DNA of 10,135 nt from Deltaproteobacteria bacterium (GTDB lineage Bacteria > Myxococcota > B64-G9). Each line of letters begins with the position of its first letter. The stretch's first letter is position 1. The stretch covers positions 1 through 10,135 of the forward strand of contig QMME01000123.1 of the NCBI GenBank assembly GCA_003647095.1, given 5' to 3'. Of the stretch, positions 6,693 through 10,135 are shown piece after piece. The notes below the pieces were generated by a model. It did not search any database. It saw only the letters and a list, made by a program, of their open reading frames with translations, and had not been told where the DNA came from. The translations under genes and the position numbers were made by a program.

Positions 6693-6905
6693 TCACTCCC
6701 AGGTGCCGTCCTGCCGGTGTAGTTCGCGTTCCTGCTCGGCCAGGCGGCGCAGGCGGTAGCCGCTGTCGCGCAGGATACCATAGAGAATGGCGCAGCTGTC
6801 ATCCTGGCGGTCGCGGTCTCCCTCGTCGGCCAGCGCCAGCATCTCGCGTGTCAGCTCCAGCAGTCTCCTCAGGTTCCGGTTGGCGGCCCGGGCTCCTTCC
6901 TTCAT
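6693..6905 (-). CDS. small helical protein of unknown function, first gene of the nifU operon
   Basis: A 70-residue charged, helical protein; I do not recognise the family. It has a Leu/Arg-rich first helix (ANRNLRRLLELTREMLALA), an acidic turn with one cysteine (DEGDRDRQDDSC), and a second amphipathic helix (AILYGILRDSGYRLRRLAEQER). The ATG at 6905 has AGGAGG five bases upstream, and 12 bp separate its stop from nifU, so it is clearly in that operon. The same frame stays open upstream to 6947 and reads GELARLLNLLLAQEVV, which looks like protein. Just before that, another frame reads VDFINNISDYLS. Removing one base at about 6951-6957 would join them into a protein of about 114 residues starting near 7038. 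The present form may therefore be a frameshifted or misassembled gene. Confidence 0.6.
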   Translation of the reverse strand: MKEGARAANRNLRRLLELTREMLALADEGDRDRQDDSCAILYGILRDSGYRLRRLAEQERELHRQDGTWE

Positions 6906-6930
6906 GACAACCTCCTGGGCCAGCAGCAGG

Positions 6931-6946
6931 TTCAATAGCCGTGCCA
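6931..6946 (-). promoter_or_regulatory. candidate sigma-54 promoter of the nifU-nifS-rbr-dfx operon
   Basis: On the minus strand TGGCACG (complement of 6940-6946), 4 nt, then TTGAA (6931-6935) matches the sigma-54 consensus TGGCACG-N4-TTGCW at all positions but one. The mismatch, A for C in the -12 GC, is at an important base, which lowers confidence. The predicted start is near 6920, leaving AGGAGG and the ATG at 6905 well placed. A sigma-54 activator gene ends 100 bp upstream, and repeated sites lie about 110-150 bp upstream. The site overlaps the possible coding sequence described for the small gene. Confidence 0.5.
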
Positions 6947-6955
6947 ATTCTCCCC

Positions 6956-7048
6956 GGGCCGCTCAAGTAATCGGAAATATTGTTGATGAAATCGACAGCC
7001 ATGCCGAAAATCGCCTCGTTTTGCTCCCGTCGAGACACTTCTTCTGTA
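6956..7048. promoter_or_regulatory. AT-richer regulatory interval between activator and operon
   Basis: This stretch is clearly richer in A+T than its surroundings, notably around 6968-7000, as expected for a bendable spacer between activator sites and a sigma-54 promoter. On the minus strand ATCAA-CAATA-TTT resembles an IHF site (WATCAANNNNTTR) but with one extra spacer base. The alternative is coding: the minus strand is open as MSRREQNEAIFG from a GTG at 7038 without a strong ribosome-binding site. Confidence 0.35.
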
Positions 7049-8782
<1,734 letters not shown>

Positions 8783-8809
8783 CGGCCTCCGGTGGGCGGA
8801 TGTTGTCAC

Positions 8810-8842
8810 AGTGTCTCGGATCATTCAAGGACGATGTCTCAC
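8810..8842. promoter_or_regulatory. paired TGTCTC sites upstream of the activator gene
   Basis: AGTGTCTCG (8810-8818) and GATGTCTCAC (8833-8842) lie in the 69-bp gap between the FTR fusion gene and the activator. AGTGTCTCG is identical to the minus-strand reading of 7039-7031. GATGTCTCAC differs by one base from GATGTCTCGC at 7060-7069. The pairing suggests one DNA-binding protein acting at both places, most simply the activator itself. A weak sigma-70-like pair (TTGAAT, 17 nt, CAACAT, minus strand) also lies here. Confidence 0.45.
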
Positions 8843-8851
8843 TGCTGCCCG

Positions 8852-9361
8852 TCAGGCAAACCTCTCGAAGCGGTCGGCGTCGGCCTGGCAGATGGGACAG
8901 CGGGCGGGAGGGGTGTCACGGGCACAGAGGTAGCCGCACACCCGGCAGCGCCATACCGGGTACTTCCCGGATATCACGGAAGATTCCCCGGCAGAGGCGG
9001 GGGCCTGTCCCCCACCTCCGTCCCCGCTCGGCCGGGCCTGTCCCCGGCGTTCCGGAACCTGCTCGAGCGGGCGCTGCCCGGATGCCACCTCCTCGCTGAC
9101 GTAGAGACCGCAGAAGCAGGAGCCGAACTCGTGGAGGTCGGCGTCGCGGTAGTCGCAGGGGCAGATGATGTCGCGATCGAGATCGCGCCGGCCCTCCGCC
9201 AGCCGGCAGGGACAGGACCGGTAACCGTAACGGTCCTGGTTGGCCAGCAACCCTTCCACGAGATCCAGCACCAGCTCGCTGTCGGGGTTGAGCAGGTAGC
9301 CGGACTGCCCGGCCTCCCGCTCCAGGCGCCGGCGCAGCGCCTCGACCTCGGAGCGGCTCAT
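8852..9361 (-). CDS. ferredoxin:thioredoxin reductase catalytic subunit fused to a rubredoxin-like domain
   Basis: A 169-residue protein in two parts. Residues 1-95 are an FTR catalytic (beta) domain with paired cysteines C50-P-C52, C67-P-C69 and C82-F-C84 in the contexts YRSCPCR, IICPCDYR and FGSCFCGLYVS. These hold the [4Fe-4S] cluster and the redox-active disulfide that passes ferredoxin electrons to thiol proteins. A Gly/Pro/Ser-rich linker (103-130) follows. Residues 134-169 are a rubredoxin-like knuckle with C139-x2-C142 and C155-x2-C158, as in rubrerythrin tails. FTR-rubredoxin fusions are known in methanogens and other anaerobes. No FTR variable (alpha) subunit is visible. The ATG at 9361 overlaps the glutaredoxin stop as ATGA, implying coupling; the longer open frame upstream only reads that gene out of frame. 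The likely partner is the adjacent glutaredoxin. Confidence 0.9.
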   Translation of the reverse strand: MSRSEVEALRRRLEREAGQSGYLLNPDSELVLDLVEGLLANQDRYGYRSCPCRLAEGRRDLDRDIICPCDYRDADLHEFGSCFCGLYVSEEVASGQRPLEQVPERRGQARPSGDGGGGQAPASAGESSVISGKYPVWRCRVCGYLCARDTPPARCPICQADADRFERFA

Positions 9362-9606
9362 ATTCCCAGCACCTCGCGCAGGCGCTGCTCGTTGTAACCG
9401 ATCACCACCTTCTCGCCGTCCACCACCAGGGTGGGGTAGGAACGGCGGGGGTTGTGGCAGGCCACCTGGGCACGGGCCTGCTCCTTTTCCTCGCCCTCGA
9501 GCAGGTCGACATCGAGGGCCCGGTACTCCACCCCGGCCTCGTCCAGCATCTTCTTGGTGCGCCGGCACCAGCCGCAGGTACTCAGGGCATACAGTACCAC
9601 TTCCAT
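9358..9606 (-). CDS. glutaredoxin-family protein with CGWC site
   Basis: An 82-residue thioredoxin-fold protein: strand VVLYALSTCGWC with the redox pair Cys11 and Cys14, then a helix. The cis-proline motif is SYPTLVV (Pro58), and a GYNEQRLREVL helix ends it. The size and fold match NrdH/glutaredoxin-like proteins. The CGWC site, rather than CPYC, suits a partner reduced by a thioredoxin reductase or FTR instead of glutathione. A further cysteine (Cys50) precedes the proline loop. The ATG at 9606 has AAGGAGG seven bases upstream. Overlap with the FTR fusion gene suggests that the two proteins form a reductase-substrate pair. The gap to the upstream gene is 43 bp. Confidence 0.9.
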   Translation of the reverse strand: MEVVLYALSTCGWCRRTKKMLDEAGVEYRALDVDLLEGEEKEQARAQVACHNPRRSYPTLVVDGEKVVIGYNEQRLREVLGI

Positions 9607-9649
9607 GTCGCTTCCTCCTTCCTGGCAACCTGCACGAGACGACTATGCC

Positions 9650-10135
9650 TCAACCCGGCCCCCCGGGTAAATCCCCGGGGCGGTTGGCGTCGACCACCGA
9701 CTCCCAGCCCGCCGGCAGGTTCACCGCCACTCCCACCTCGTCCAGCAGCCGGGCGATGACCCGTACTCCCCGGTCCAGCAGCTCGCCGGCCAGTCCGGAC
9801 ACGGCGGGACGAAACACCGCCGGAAAGGGCTCCCAGCGGATACGCCGCCGCGTGGGTCCATCGTGGAAGAAAGCCGCCGCCAGCCGGGCCGGGTTGCGCC
9901 GCAGCCGCTCGATGAGCAATTCGATCCACGCCCTTCGCACTCCCAGCCGATCGCAGCTGGCCAGCACGAACAGCGGCGCTGCCCCGGCGTGGCGGGCCGC
10001 CGTCTCCAGCCCGGCCAGCGGCCCCAGGCCGGGGCGCCGGTCGGCGATGGTGACCAGTTCCAGGTCCCGGTAGTCGTCCGCCGCCGCGGCTACCACCACC
10101 ACCGGCCCGGTGACCGTCGAGAACTGGGAGACCAC
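9650..10135 (-). CDS. MobA-like nucleotidyltransferase, N-terminus cut by window edge
   Basis: The visible 161 residues are the later part of a MobA/NTP-transferase-type Rossmann protein. After a VVVVAAAADDYR strand comes the hallmark DRRPGLGPLAGLETAA (D-x2-P-G-x-G-P-L-x-G), then the strand LFVLASCDRLGV with the metal-binding Asp, which usually reads ACDMPF. The C-terminal region ends in VNLPAGWESVVDANRPGDL, similar to the closing NxPxD motif of MobA. MobA adds GMP to molybdopterin. The glycine-rich LxGGxSxRMG start lies outside the window, and the GTG at 10135 is probably not the true start. The weak ACDMPF match leaves a related nucleotidyltransferase possible. It stops 43 bp before glutaredoxin and may share its transcript. 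Confidence 0.8.
   Translation of the reverse strand: MVSQFSTVTGPVVVVAAAADDYRDLELVTIADRRPGLGPLAGLETAARHAGAAPLFVLASCDRLGVRRAWIELLIERLRRNPARLAAAFFHDGPTRRRIRWEPFPAVFRPAVSGLAGELLDRGVRVIARLLDEVGVAVNLPAGWESVVDANRPGDLPGGPG

Noticed and set aside
8800..8828. Sigma-70 promoter for the activator (TTGAAT, 17 nt, CAACAT, minus strand)
   Set aside because: The -10 matches only three of six bases; read-through from the glutaredoxin-FTR genes is just as likely.
9362..9628. N-terminal extension of the FTR-rubredoxin gene
   Set aside because: It reads the glutaredoxin gene out of frame; the family motif region starts after the ATG at 9361.

Overview
The window is GC-rich bacterial DNA with strong Shine-Dalgarno sites and gene pairs overlapping by 1-4 nt. 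The content is a DegP/HtrA protease, an ECF sigma factor, a sigma-54 activator, full-length NifU with NifS, superoxide reductase, and rubrerythrin-type proteins. This suggests a Gram-negative Pseudomonadota-like organism that lives without oxygen or at low oxygen and must cope with exposure. No rRNA or lineage marker is present, so taxonomy is inference only.

Layout from left to right. Positions 1-256 hold no clear gene: a very GC-rich edge, eight copies of a 7-bp repeat (116-171), and a strong sigma-70-type promoter (201-229). These precede a hicB-hicA toxin-antitoxin pair on the + strand (257-684). Convergent to it is an ECF sigma factor (711-1355, minus) with a candidate ECF-type promoter of its own. 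Divergent from the sigma gene is a degP/mucD-type periplasmic protease (1602-3125, plus), whose -35 box sits inside a perfect 7-7-7 inverted repeat. A strong hairpin (3135-3159) separates degP from everything to its right.

From 3168 to the right edge all genes are on the minus strand. In transcription order they are: a MobA-like nucleotidyltransferase fragment (10135-9650), a glutaredoxin (9606-9358), an FTR catalytic subunit fused to a rubredoxin-like domain (9361-8852), a sigma-54 enhancer-binding protein (8782-7049), a small unknown protein (6905-6693), nifU (6680-5817), nifS (5817-4630), a rubrerythrin-type diiron protein (4605-4150), desulfoferrodoxin/superoxide reductase (4074-3697), and a second ferritin-like diiron protein (3692-3168).

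The main reading is an iron-sulfur rebuilding and oxygen-detoxification operon (small protein-nifU-nifS-rbr-dfx-ferritin-like). It is probably driven from a sigma-54-like promoter (6931-6946) by the activator encoded just upstream. Four copies of a TGTCTCG-type motif support this: two lie upstream of the activator gene and two overlap its 3' end, ahead of the operon. Superoxide reductase and rubrerythrin usually take electrons from rubredoxin. The only rubredoxin-like domain here is on the FTR fusion, so the Grx-FTR pair may be the redox feed of the module (inference). nifU and nifS appear here without nitrogenase genes in view and look like a housekeeping or stress Fe-S machinery.

Points to check are a possible frameshift at about 6951-6957 in the small unknown gene, and a regulator N-terminal domain that may be a dead LMW-phosphatase/ArsC-type fold.
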